Positions 24,401 through 33,308 of a DNA stretch of 64,000 bases are shown here, piece by piece. The position numbers were made by a program, and so were the translations under genes. The notes under the pieces were generated by a model. That model ran no database searches and was not told the origin of the DNA. It worked only from the letters and a program-made list of their open reading frames with translations. Source of the stretch: CALMZY01 sp052033915 (GTDB taxonomy: Bacteria; Verrucomicrobiota; Kiritimatiellia; CAIQIC01; JAGNIJ01); NCBI GenBank assembly GCA_052033915.1, contig JBPOJF010000006.1:310001-374000 (forward strand). The letters are read 5' to 3'. The number at the start of each line of letters is the position of its first letter. The first letter of the stretch is position 1.

Positions 24401-26578
24401 ATGACGATCGCAAGACATGACGCCATCATGGCGGTGACCAACTACAAGCCGTTCGAGAAGCCGCTGAATTTCTCGAAGACCCCGTCGAACAAACTTTTCG
24501 GCGCGAACGTCTTCAGCGACGCGGTGATGAAGAAGCGTCTGCCGGAGAAGGTGTACAAGGCGGTCCGGAAGACAATCGACCGCGGCGCGAAACTGGACGT
24601 CTCCGTCGCGGACATCGTCGCCAAGGCGATGCGCGACTGGGCCATCGAGAAGGGCGCGACGCACTACGCGCACGTTTTCTACCCGCTGACCGGCCTGACC
24701 GCCGAGAAGCACGACAGCTTCCTCGATCCCGACGGGAAGGACGGCATGATCGCCGCGTTCTCCGGCAAGCAACTGATTCAGGGCGAGCCGGATGCCTCCA
24801 GCTTCCCCTCCGGCGGCATTCGCGCCACGTTCGAGGCGCGGGGCTACACCGCCTGGGACGTGACCAGCCCGGCGTACATCCTGGAGAACCCGAACGGAAC
24901 GACGCTCTGCATCCCGACCGCGTTCTGCTCGTGGACGGGCGAGGCGCTGGACAAGAAAGTTCCCCTGCTCCGCTCGATGCAGGCCCTCAACGAACAGGCG
25001 CAGAGGATCCTGGCGCTGTTCGGGCACAAGAACCCCGGGCTCATCCATTCCACGGCGGGCTGCGAGCAGGAGTATTTCCTGATCGACCGGAACTTCTTCT
25101 TCGCGCGGCCGGACCTGATCAACGCGGGCCGCACCCTCTTCGGCGCCAAGCCGCCCAAGGGCCAGGAGATGGAAGACCAGTACTTCGGCGCCATCCCCGA
25201 GCGCGTGCTGGCCTGCATGCTCGAGGTGGAACGCGAGCTCTACAAGCTGGGCGTGCCGGTCAAGACGCGCCACAACGAGGTCGCTCCGGCGCAGTACGAA
25301 CTCGCGCCCGTGTTCGAGACCTCGAACCTGGCGACGGACCACCAGTACCTGACGATGATCATGCTGCAGCGCGTGGCCCAGAAGTACGGCATGACCTGCC
25401 TGCTCCACGAGAAACCGTTCGCCGGCATCAACGGGTCCGGCAAACACCTGAACTGGTCCCTCGGCACGAGCACGCAGAACCTGCTGTCGCCCGGCAAGAC
25501 CCCGCACAGCAACGCGCAGTTCCTCGTGTTCTGCGCCGCCGTCATCCGCGCCGTCCACATGAACGCGATTCTCCTGCGCGGCGCCGTCGCCCACGCGGGC
25601 AACGACCACCGGCTCGGCGCGAACGAAGCGCCCCCGACCATCATCTCGATCTACCTCGGCGACCCGCTCACGGACATCTTCGAGCAGATCGCCGGAGGCA
25701 GCGCGAAGAACGCCAAGAAGCAGCCCGGCGTGCTGTCGGTCGGCGTGGACACCCTTCCGCCCCTGCCGAAGGACGCGGGCGACCGCAACCGCACGAGCCC
25801 GTTTGCCTTCACCGGGAACAAGTTCGAGTTCCGCGCGGTCGGCTCCAGCCAGTCCGTCGCCGGTCCGCTCGTGATCCTGAACACGATCGTCGCCGAGTCG
25901 CTCGACTACATCGCCACGGAGCTCGAATCCAGGACGAAGGGCGACCGGAAGAAACTGAACGGCGCCATCCAGGAAGTGCTCCGGCAGATCATGAAGGAGC
26001 ACGGCTCGATCATCTTCAACGGCGACAACTACACCGAGGCCTGGCAGCAGGAAGCCGCGAAGCGCGGCCTGCCCAACCTGCGCAACACGGTCGACGCCGT
26101 CGCCGCGATGGACAGGCCGCAGTTTGCCAAACTCATGGCGAAGTACAACGTCCTGTCGGAGCGCGAATTCAAGAGCCGCAACGAGATCTACCTGGAGCGC
26201 TATGTGAAGGAAATCGCCATCGAGAGCAAGCTCACCTTCCGCATCGCGAAGACGATGATCTTCCCCGCGGCGCTCGACTACCAGATCAAGCTGGTCACGT
26301 CATCCGTCCGCCTGAAGTCCATGGGCAAGGAGCACTGCACATCGGTACTCGATGAACTCAACGATCACATGGCCCGGTTGCAGAACGAGATGGCCCATCT
26401 GGATTCAACCATCCATCACGAGCATACAGGCAGCGTCCTCGACCACGCGAAGTACATGCGCGACACGGTCCTCCCGGCCATGCGCGCCGTGCGCGAGACG
26501 TGCGACAAGCTCGAGGGCATCGTGTCCGACGAACTGTGGCCGCTCCCGACGTACCAGGAAATCCTCTTCATCAAATAA
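24401..26578 (+). CDS. glnN: Glutamine synthetase type III
   Basis: 725 residues, the size of GSIII (type I is about 470). The N-terminal signature NKLFGANVFSDAVMKKRLP is GSIII-specific. Catalytic segments include the metal-binding HSTAGCEQEYFLID, KTRHNEVAPAQYELAPVFE, and the ATP/glutamate loop GINGSGKHLNWSLGT. It makes glutamine from ammonia and glutamate, likely as a dodecamer. GAGGAG lies nine bases before the ATG. It is followed by a glutamine-using NAD synthetase carrying a NifA-type DNA-binding tail, an intriguing pairing for nitrogen control. Confidence 0.95.
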   Translation: MTIARHDAIMAVTNYKPFEKPLNFSKTPSNKLFGANVFSDAVMKKRLPEKVYKAVRKTIDRGAKLDVSVADIVAKAMRDWAIEKGATHYAHVFYPLTGLTAEKHDSFLDPDGKDGMIAAFSGKQLIQGEPDASSFPSGGIRATFEARGYTAWDVTSPAYILENPNGTTLCIPTAFCSWTGEALDKKVPLLRSMQALNEQAQRILALFGHKNPGLIHSTAGCEQEYFLIDRNFFFARPDLINAGRTLFGAKPPKGQEMEDQYFGAIPERVLACMLEVERELYKLGVPVKTRHNEVAPAQYELAPVFETSNLATDHQYLTMIMLQRVAQKYGMTCLLHEKPFAGINGSGKHLNWSLGTSTQNLLSPGKTPHSNAQFLVFCAAVIRAVHMNAILLRGAVAHAGNDHRLGANEAPPTIISIYLGDPLTDIFEQIAGGSAKNAKKQPGVLSVGVDTLPPLPKDAGDRNRTSPFAFTGNKFEFRAVGSSQSVAGPLVILNTIVAESLDYIATELESRTKGDRKKLNGAIQEVLRQIMKEHGSIIFNGDNYTEAWQQEAAKRGLPNLRNTVDAVAAMDRPQFAKLMAKYNVLSEREFKSRNEIYLERYVKEIAIESKLTFRIAKTMIFPAALDYQIKLVTSSVRLKSMGKEHCTSVLDELNDHMARLQNEMAHLDSTIHHEHTGSVLDHAKYMRDTVLPAMRAVRETCDKLEGIVSDELWPLPTYQEILFIK

Positions 26579-26728
26579 CACCCGCAAACCCAAGAGGAAA
26601 GACGGCGGGAAAGCCGAATGACGGATGCCTGATGAATGGCCGGGCATTCGACAATTCGACCCTCATGAGTCATTCATGGGCCCAATTACCCCATTGTCCT
26701 GCCCCTGCCGCCATGTTACATTTTTGTC

Positions 26729-28705
26729 ATGCAAGACACCGTTGTAGCGCTGGTCCAAGCCAATACGACTGTGGGGGCGTTGAAGGGCAACGCGGAAAAG
26801 ATCGTGGGCATGGCGCGCGATGCGGCCAGGGCCGGCGCCTCGATCATCGTCTTTCCCGAACTGGCCCTTTCCGGCTATCCTCCGGAAGACTTGGTCCTGA
26901 AGAAGCATTTTTTGAACGACTGCATGGAATCCCTCGAGCGGCTCGCGGGCGAGGTTCCGAAGGACCGGGCGGTCATCGTCGGCGCGCCCCGCTTCGTTGA
27001 CGGAAAGGCATTCAACGCGGCGGCGATCTTCCACGGCGGAAAGCGTGTCGCGTTCTACCGCAAGATCGCGCTGCCGAACGACCGCGTGTTCGACGAGAAG
27101 CGCGTCTTCGCGCCCGGCGACAAGGCCCTCGTCCTCAACCTCGGCGGCGCGCGCATCGGAATCCACATCTGCGAGGACTCCTGGATGCCGCCCGAAACGC
27201 CGCGCGCCGCGCTCGCGCCGATGGCGTTGGACGCGGTCGTCAACCTCTCCGCGTCGCCGTATCATCGCGGCCGGCTCGGCCGGCGAGAAGACGCGCTGGC
27301 GCGGACAGCGGCGCTCGTGAAGGCCCCCCTGCTCTGCTGCAATCTCGTCGGCGGCCAGGACGAATTGGTCTTTGACGGCGCCAGTTTCGCCGTCGGGCCG
27401 GACGGGAACCTGCTGGCGCGCGCCCGGCGGTTCGAGGAGGAAATTCTGTACGTCAAGCTGCCCGTCGGCAGGTCGGAAGCCGGCCGCAACGAACCGAGGC
27501 CCGCCGACGTCGAAGTCGCGGATCTTCCAACCCTTGGAAAAAATCCGCCTGAAATTTCCAACCCTTGGAAACCTTCCGTCGCGCCGGTTTTGGACGACCC
27601 GGCCGAGGTGTACTCGGCGCTCAAACTGGGCCTGCGGGACTACGTCATTAAAAACGGGTTCCGCAAGGTGGTCGTTGCGCTCAGCGGCGGCCTGGATTCC
27701 GCCTTGGTCGCCGCGCTCGCGGCGGACGCATTGGGAAGCCGGCGCGTCGAAGGCGTCACGATGCCTTCCCAGTTCTCGTCCAAGGAGACGTTGAGCGACG
27801 CCGTGCTGACCGCGCGGCGCCTCGGCATCGACTGCAGGACCGTCCCGATCCGGAACCTGCAGGACACGTATCTGGCCGAACTCTCGCCCCTGTGGGCAGG
27901 CCGGGCGCCGGACATCACGGAGGAGAATCTCCAGGCGCGAATCCGCGGCAACATCGTCATGGCCCTCTCCAACAAGTTCGGCTGGCTGGTGCTGACCACG
28001 GGCAACAAGAGCGAGCTGGCCACGGGGTACTGCACGCTGTACGGCGACATGGCCGGGGGGTTCGCCGTGCTCAAGGATATTCCCAAGACCCTCGTGTTCG
28101 AACTCGCCCGGTGGCGCAATCGTCAATCGAAGTCGCCGATCATTCCGCCCTCGACTATCGCGCGCCCTCCGTCGGCCGAACTGCGGCCGGACCAGAAGGA
28201 CAGTGACTCGCTTCCGCCCTACGAACTGCTCGATCCGATTCTCGAGCGGTACATCGAGCGCGACTGGGGGCCAGAGGAAATCATCGCGGACGGGTTCGAT
28301 CCCGCGGTCGTCCGGCGCGTGGTCCGGCTGGTGGACTGTAACGAATACAAGCGCCGGCAGAGCGCGCCGGGCATCACGATCACCCCCAAAGCCTTCGGAC
28401 GGGACCGCCGTATGCCGATCACCAATCGGTACGGAGACCACCGCGCCGTCCTCGTCGCCGAGGACAACGTGATTCACCCCTGCCGCCTCCCGCCCACTTT
28501 ACAGACGGCGGAGGCCGCCGGGTCCACACCCCGTGGCGACCTGAAAGGAATGGTCGATGCGTACGAACGCGACTTGATCCAGGATGCCCTCAAATCGTCC
28601 CGCGGGAATATCGCCGCCGCTGCACGCGCCCTCAGCACCACCCAGCGCATCCTCGGCTATAAGATCCGGAAGCTCAAAATCGATCCCAAGAAGCATTCTA
28701 CATAA
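26729..28705 (+). CDS. nadE: Glutamine-dependent NAD+ synthetase fused to the C-terminus of a NifA/NtrC-type activator
   Basis: 658 residues in one unbroken frame. Residues 1-285 are a nitrilase-type glutaminase with its triad Glu44 (FPELALSGY), Lys112 and Cys148 (HICEDSW). Residues 290-567 are the NAD synthetase with the P-loop SGGLDSA at 319-325 and the usual end MPITNRY. The last 88 residues are foreign: RAVLVAEDNVIHPCRLPPTL looks like the end of a sigma-54 activator AAA+ domain, and YERDLIQDALKSSRGNIAAA to KIRKLKID (about 612-651) is a Fis-type helix-turn-helix as in NifA. The AAA+ core is absent. It makes NAD+ from NaAD with glutamine and may also bind DNA. Confidence 0.9.
   Translation: MQDTVVALVQANTTVGALKGNAEKIVGMARDAARAGASIIVFPELALSGYPPEDLVLKKHFLNDCMESLERLAGEVPKDRAVIVGAPRFVDGKAFNAAAIFHGGKRVAFYRKIALPNDRVFDEKRVFAPGDKALVLNLGGARIGIHICEDSWMPPETPRAALAPMALDAVVNLSASPYHRGRLGRREDALARTAALVKAPLLCCNLVGGQDELVFDGASFAVGPDGNLLARARRFEEEILYVKLPVGRSEAGRNEPRPADVEVADLPTLGKNPPEISNPWKPSVAPVLDDPAEVYSALKLGLRDYVIKNGFRKVVVALSGGLDSALVAALAADALGSRRVEGVTMPSQFSSKETLSDAVLTARRLGIDCRTVPIRNLQDTYLAELSPLWAGRAPDITEENLQARIRGNIVMALSNKFGWLVLTTGNKSELATGYCTLYGDMAGGFAVLKDIPKTLVFELARWRNRQSKSPIIPPSTIARPPSAELRPDQKDSDSLPPYELLDPILERYIERDWGPEEIIADGFDPAVVRRVVRLVDCNEYKRRQSAPGITITPKAFGRDRRMPITNRYGDHRAVLVAEDNVIHPCRLPPTLQTAEAAGSTPRGDLKGMVDAYERDLIQDALKSSRGNIAAAARALSTTQRILGYKIRKLKIDPKKHST
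27525..27570. repeat. Two copies of the palindrome TTCCAACCCTTGGAA inside nadE
   Basis: Copies at 27525-27539 and 27556-27570, 31 bases apart start to start. Each is a TTCCAA/TTGGAA inverted repeat around CCC. They encode the linker between the glutaminase and synthetase domains (PTLGKNPPEISNPWKP), where insertion is tolerated. Confidence 0.65.
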
Positions 28706-28755
28706 TGTTTGTTGTTCGGTCCGGACATGAAAAGCTCGATCAGAGGCCGATCTTC

Positions 28756-28783
28756 TTGACGGACGCTAATTATTCCCTAACAT
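28756..28783 (+). promoter_or_regulatory. Likely promoter of the porin-like gene
   Basis: TTGACG at 28756-28761 and TAACAT at 28778-28783 with a 16-base spacer. The AGGAGG ribosome binding site at 28816-28821 lies eight bases before the ATG. Confidence 0.5.
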
Positions 28784-28829
28784 AACGGCCACATGGAACG
28801 CGAGCGCGTTCCCGCAGGAGGAAAAAGAG

Positions 28830-29588
28830 ATGATGAGAGCAAGCAAGATGATGATAGCGGTTCTGTGCATAGCCTCTTTGTTGCCGGCCACTCTTCAGGC
28901 GGCGGAGGCAAACCTGGATTTGTCCGTAAACTCCGCGTACATCTGGCGCGGCCAGGTTTTGAACGATGAACCCGTGTTCCAGCCTACCGTCACGGTGTCG
29001 GCGGAAAACGGGCTTTCATTCGAGACGTGGGCGAACTGGAACCTGACCGACAGCCTGGGCAAATCCACCGAGCACGATTTCAACGAAATCGATCTCACGG
29101 TGAGCTACGATATCCCGGTGGAAGTCGTGGACGTGACGGTAGGCGTGTCCGAGTACGCTTTTCCGAACCAGACCGAGCCCAGCACGCGCGAGTTCTTCAT
29201 GACGGTCGGAAAGGCAGACTTCCCGCTCTCGCCGAGCGCCTCCGTGTACTATGACTTCGAGGAAGTGGACGGATTCTACGGGACGGCTTCGATCGCTCAC
29301 AGCATTGAGGCGACCAAGAAACTGACCCTCGACGCCAGCCTCTCCATCGGTATCGGCGACAGCGACTACAACAACTACTACTTCGGCATCGACGACGTCG
29401 CCCTGAACGACGGAAACGCCATGATGGGCGTTACCTACGCGTTCAACGAGTCCCTCACGGTCAGCGGCTTCGCGATGTATACGGTCCTGCTGGATTCCGA
29501 CATCCGCGACGCCGCGAGCGAGAGCGACGCCTACTTCAAGAAGGGCGACATCTTCTCCGGCGGTGTTTCGCTCGGATACAGCTTCTAG
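28830..29588 (+). CDS. Porin-like outer-membrane beta-barrel protein
   Basis: 252 residues with a signal peptide (MMIAVLCIASLLPATLQAAEA, cleavage near 25) and the motif SVNSAYIWRGQVLNDEPVFQ, typical of TorF-like putative porins, then alternating beta strands ending in GGVSLGYSF with a C-terminal Phe. It probably sits in the outer membrane; the solute is unknown. It has its own promoter, a very strong ribosome binding site and a hairpin after the stop, so it looks like a well-expressed single gene. Confidence 0.75.
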   Translation: MMRASKMMIAVLCIASLLPATLQAAEANLDLSVNSAYIWRGQVLNDEPVFQPTVTVSAENGLSFETWANWNLTDSLGKSTEHDFNEIDLTVSYDIPVEVVDVTVGVSEYAFPNQTEPSTREFFMTVGKADFPLSPSASVYYDFEEVDGFYGTASIAHSIEATKKLTLDASLSIGIGDSDYNNYYFGIDDVALNDGNAMMGVTYAFNESLTVSGFAMYTVLLDSDIRDAASESDAYFKKGDIFSGGVSLGYSF

Positions 29589-29614
29589 CTCCATCAACCG
29601 AAGCTGAACGACCG

Positions 29615-29646
29615 GAAGGCGTCCCGACACCCGTTGGGACGCCTTC
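29615..29646 (+). terminator. Hairpin terminator after the porin-like gene
   Basis: A perfect 11-bp stem, GAAGGCGTCCC (29615-29625) and GGGACGCCTTC (29636-29646), with a 10-base loop, starting 26 bases after the stop. No U run follows, so termination efficiency is uncertain. Confidence 0.6.
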
Positions 29647-29701
29647 ACGGCAAAGGCCCTTTGAAGGAAACAGGTGCGGGTCAAGTCGCGATACGCCCCC
29701 C

Positions 29702-31873
29702 CTACCGCCACACTCCCGCCTCAATCAAGTCCTCCCTATTCCCCTTTGCCGGCCTATACTCCGGGGCGCCCTCCACGGCGAAGAATCCCCATTTCTCGCC
29801 GGAAGACAACTTGCGGAAACGCTCCGGATGCTCGCGCATCCACAACAACTCGAGCGAGGTCGGCCAGAAGCTCATCACGTAGTCCACATCCATCTCGCCC
29901 AACCGGAATGACCACGCCTCGTAGCCGGCATCCTGCCGGTAGGCTTCGGTTCCGTCGAAGCAGCGAAGTTGGCCGACTGCGGAAATGGGAACATATACAA
30001 GCGTGTTCTGAAAACGGCTTCCGAGAAATGCGTATCCCAGCCAGCTATCGTGTCCCTGCCACGGCGCCGACGTCACCGCAATGACCGCCGGGCGCGCGGG
30101 ATGGTCCACGATGCGAGCCGCGTCGCTCCAGTAACGAAGCGTGTAGTGCCACATCATCGTCCCCTCGTCCGCAAAGACATCCGCCCTGGTCCGGTCTCGG
30201 AACCGGGCAAGGCACGGAAGAGCCAGGAGAGGGACGAGGAGCAGCACGACGCCAACGGCCGCCGTTCTCCCCCTGACCGCCAGTCGCATGACGAGAAAAG
30301 CAAGGAACAGCAGGACGATCGAGACGAACGGGAGCCCTTTCATGACAACGCCGTCAACCCCCCAGAACAGTCCGTCGAACACCTGAAAAGCGGCAAGAAT
30401 CGAGAGGACCGCGGCGAACAACGTCGAACGCCCCGGCGTATCGCCGAGCGCGACGGCAGCGCCCAGGGTAAGCAGCGGGACGAGCAGAAGCAGCAGCCGC
30501 GCGTTGCTCGAAACCCAGTTCAGCCGGATCACTTCCATGCCCGGGAAATAGAATGCGACGAGCACACCGGCGACCCCGGCGCACAACAGAGCGGACATCC
30601 AGCGGTTCTTTCTCCAGAGAGCCGCCACCCCGGCAGGGAAGAGAAACAGCGGCAAGAGCATGAACAAACCGAGATACGGACTCTTGGCGCTGAACGAGAA
30701 CATATCGCGAAGCACGGCGAGTTCCCTCCCGATCGAGGAGACCGAGTTCGGCCACTTCCGCTGCCAAGCCAGTTCGGGGACGATGACACCCAGTTTGACC
30801 CCGAACACTTGAACAGGAATAGGCGTCAGCGGATACCTGGTCTGAAGGAAGGAACGGACCCACCATGGCGCCACGGCAAGAACGGCCAGCAGGCTTCCGA
30901 GGAGAAACCCCTTCAGATGAACGGCACGGTAGCGGGCGTCGCACACCGCGCCGGCAGCAAGAACGAGAAACACCAAACCGGTCACCGGCAGGCCCTCGCT
31001 TTCCGTACCCGCCATCAACCCCGTCATCGCAAGACTCAGCACAAGAAACGCGGGGTTGCGTTCCGCAAAATAGCACAGGCCCGCCAGCACGGCGCCCAGT
31101 GAGAACAGGGTCAGCGCCGGCTCCGTGTAGCCGGCGCCGGCAATGCGGAACACGGCAGGAACGAACAACGCGAAGAACATCGCCATCAAACACAGCCAAC
31201 GGGACAACCCGAGGCGGCGTCCCGTGGCGAACATCAGGAAGCCCGTCGCGAGCCAGATCAGCGCGCCAAGGAACGGCGCCAGGAGGTCCGAATGAAACGG
31301 GAGCATGACCCACGCCGTGAGAACCTCGCCCCCGGCGACGAAGAGGGAAAAATAGCTCCATCCGCCGGGCGCCTGCATCGTCAGCGCACCGCCCGTCTGG
31401 ACCCACATCGCCGGCTTCACGCAGTGGTACGTCAGCGCGTCCCATCCCAAAGGAGGGATAAGCAGCGTCTTGGCCACGGGAACAGAGACCAGACACGACA
31501 AGACCGCCACGGGGATCATCCGCCAATCCGCGCGATGCGCGCGGAAGAGCCCGGCGAGATGGATCATATCGTTCGAAAGGTCCTGAAGGAAAAGGGAGAA
31601 CGGCCGGACATATCGATGAACCAGAAGCCCAGCCGCCCCAAGCATCAGAAGCGCGGGAAGCAAGCGGAACTGTTCAAGCGCCGCCAGCAGATGAAAGACC
31701 ATCGTGGCTGTAAACAGCGCGATCATGATCGCTATCGCCCATCGGATGCTGGTTGAGTACGGAGTGAAACAGCGCTGGGCCAGGGATTCCCCGATGTACA
31801 TGAACGCAGTCAACAGGAACCCGAAGGCCAGCGTCCTCAGAAGAATGTCTGCCGACTCAAGCATCACCTGCAT
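29702..31873 (-). CDS. Polytopic membrane protein, possible GT-C-type glycosyltransferase
   Basis: About 723 residues from Met at 31873 (MQVMLESADILLRTLAFGFL); the frame is open to 31954 through a GTG inside the palindrome at 31950, so the start is uncertain. It has a dozen or more membrane spans and, in an early loop, GWDALTYHCVKPAMWVQTG, the Asp-containing loop pattern of ArnT/PMT-like (GT-C) glycosyltransferases and related uncharacterised membrane proteins. The soluble C-terminus ends SGEKWGFFAVEGAPEYRPAK. Likely substrate: a polyprenyl-linked sugar. No polysaccharide genes are nearby, so the product is unknown. Confidence 0.55.
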   Translation of the reverse strand: MQVMLESADILLRTLAFGFLLTAFMYIGESLAQRCFTPYSTSIRWAIAIMIALFTATMVFHLLAALEQFRLLPALLMLGAAGLLVHRYVRPFSLFLQDLSNDMIHLAGLFRAHRADWRMIPVAVLSCLVSVPVAKTLLIPPLGWDALTYHCVKPAMWVQTGGALTMQAPGGWSYFSLFVAGGEVLTAWVMLPFHSDLLAPFLGALIWLATGFLMFATGRRLGLSRWLCLMAMFFALFVPAVFRIAGAGYTEPALTLFSLGAVLAGLCYFAERNPAFLVLSLAMTGLMAGTESEGLPVTGLVFLVLAAGAVCDARYRAVHLKGFLLGSLLAVLAVAPWWVRSFLQTRYPLTPIPVQVFGVKLGVIVPELAWQRKWPNSVSSIGRELAVLRDMFSFSAKSPYLGLFMLLPLFLFPAGVAALWRKNRWMSALLCAGVAGVLVAFYFPGMEVIRLNWVSSNARLLLLLVPLLTLGAAVALGDTPGRSTLFAAVLSILAAFQVFDGLFWGVDGVVMKGLPFVSIVLLFLAFLVMRLAVRGRTAAVGVVLLLVPLLALPCLARFRDRTRADVFADEGTMMWHYTLRYWSDAARIVDHPARPAVIAVTSAPWQGHDSWLGYAFLGSRFQNTLVYVPISAVGQLRCFDGTEAYRQDAGYEAWSFRLGEMDVDYVMSFWPTSLELLWMREHPERFRKLSSGEKWGFFAVEGAPEYRPAKGNREDLIEAGVWR

Positions 31874-31949
31874 GGGGGAATCATAGCGTCTGATTGTTTC
31901 CAGAACAGAAGATTCCCCGCCTCCGGAAAACTCAACCTCCGGACGCCAA

Positions 31950-31971
31950 CCCACACTTTATAAAGTGTGGG
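31950..31971. repeat. 22-bp perfect palindrome between divergent genes
   Basis: The sequence CCCACACTTTA followed by its exact reverse complement, with no loop base. It sits between the GT-C-like gene and the MFS gene. It could be an operator for one or both, or a mobile intergenic repeat. Confidence 0.6.
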
Positions 31972-32127
31972 ATGGCGTGACTCGCGGGCAGGCCCGTATG
32001 CGGCGCGCGACGGCGTCTCCGCCCACGCAATTGCATCTTTGAAAAGGGCATCTCGTCGCTTAAGATTCTGAAATCAACAGTCCCGATCCAGATTCCTGAA
32101 GCCACCGCGCACAAAGAATAGTCACCC

Positions 32128-33303
32128 ATGCCTCACGTCCGGCCACTCCTGATCCTGATTGTCTATGCAGGCTTCATCAGCCTCGGCCTGCCCGACAGTT
32201 TGCTGGGCGTCGCGTGGCCTTCCATGCGACGCACGTTCGGACTTCCCCTCGACGCGCTGGGACCCGTGTTTCTCTTCGGCACCCTGGGCTATCTGATTTC
32301 AAGCATGAACTGCGGAAGGATCATCCGCCACACCGGGATCGGGCTGCTGCTGGCCGCAAGCAGTCTCCTCACCGTGCTCGTCATGCTCGGATGCGCGCTC
32401 TCCTCGCGCTGGTGCGTCTTCGTGGCATTGAGCTTCTTCTCCGGCTTCGCCGGCGGAGCCGTAGACACAGGGCTCAACACCTTCGCCGCGACCCACCTCA
32501 CCAACCGCCACATGAACTGGCTTCATGCGTTCTGGGGCGTGGGCGCGTCGACCGGCCCGATGATCATGACCGCTGTCCTCGGAATGGGCGTTGGCTGGCG
32601 CTGGGGATACGTGACCGTCGCAGCCCTGCAATCGGCGCTCGTGGCCGGGTATTTCCTGACGCTGAAGCAGTGGTCGGCGCCCGGGTCGGAACCTGCCCAC
32701 GCGCGGCCCACGCCGCGAAAGGAAGTCCTGCGCCTCTCCGCGATATGGCTGAGCGTGACCCTGTTCTTCGTCTACTGCGGTATCGAGACCATCACGAGCC
32801 AGTGGATGTACAGCGTCATGGTGGAGTCGCGCGGCATCGACCCTGTCCGCGCCGGCGCCTGGACCAGCCTGTACTGGGGCTCGCTGACCGCCGGCCGCTT
32901 CCTGATCGGATCCATCGCCAACCATGTCGAAACGGTGCGGCTGGTTCGCGGGTCCATGAGCGGCGCCTTTTGCGGGGCGGTTCTTCTGTTCACAGGGAAC
33001 ACCCCGCTGACGTTTGCAGGACTTGCGCTGACGGGCTTCTCGCTGGCGCCGATCTTCCCGTCGCTGATGTCGCTGACGCCGGCCCGGTTCGATCCGCGGC
33101 ACGTGCCGCGGATCATCGGATACCAAGTGGGCGCGGGATCGCTTGGGATCGCCCTTCTGCCCGCGCTGGCCGGAGTCGTGGCCCGGCGTGCGGGACTGGA
33201 AGCAATCTGCGCGACCTTGGTGATCCTTACGGGAGCGATGTTCGCGCTGCACGAGTTGATCGTGAGGCGGCAGGGTCCATCCACGCAGACGCAGTCGCGG
33301 TAG
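32128..33303 (+). CDS. MFS transporter
   Basis: 391 residues with about twelve membrane spans. It carries the loop-1 type sequence NCGRIIRHTGIGLLLAAS and the central hydrophilic loop near 190-205. It resembles the FHS/FucP-YbjJ-like branch (GLPDSLLGVAWPSMRRTFGLPLDALG). Substrate unknown: sugars or small metabolites are typical of that branch. It converges on srkA with only five bases between stops. Confidence 0.75.
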   Translation: MPHVRPLLILIVYAGFISLGLPDSLLGVAWPSMRRTFGLPLDALGPVFLFGTLGYLISSMNCGRIIRHTGIGLLLAASSLLTVLVMLGCALSSRWCVFVALSFFSGFAGGAVDTGLNTFAATHLTNRHMNWLHAFWGVGASTGPMIMTAVLGMGVGWRWGYVTVAALQSALVAGYFLTLKQWSAPGSEPAHARPTPRKEVLRLSAIWLSVTLFFVYCGIETITSQWMYSVMVESRGIDPVRAGAWTSLYWGSLTAGRFLIGSIANHVETVRLVRGSMSGAFCGAVLLFTGNTPLTFAGLALTGFSLAPIFPSLMSLTPARFDPRHVPRIIGYQVGAGSLGIALLPALAGVVARRAGLEAICATLVILTGAMFALHELIVRRQGPSTQTQSR

Positions 33304-33308
33304 GGCGG

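Noticed and set aside
28400..28600. A frameshift or assembly join explaining the nadE-NifA fusion
   Set aside because: The frame is continuous with no stop or shift, and both sides keep family sequence. An assembly artefact remains possible but nothing in the sequence shows it.
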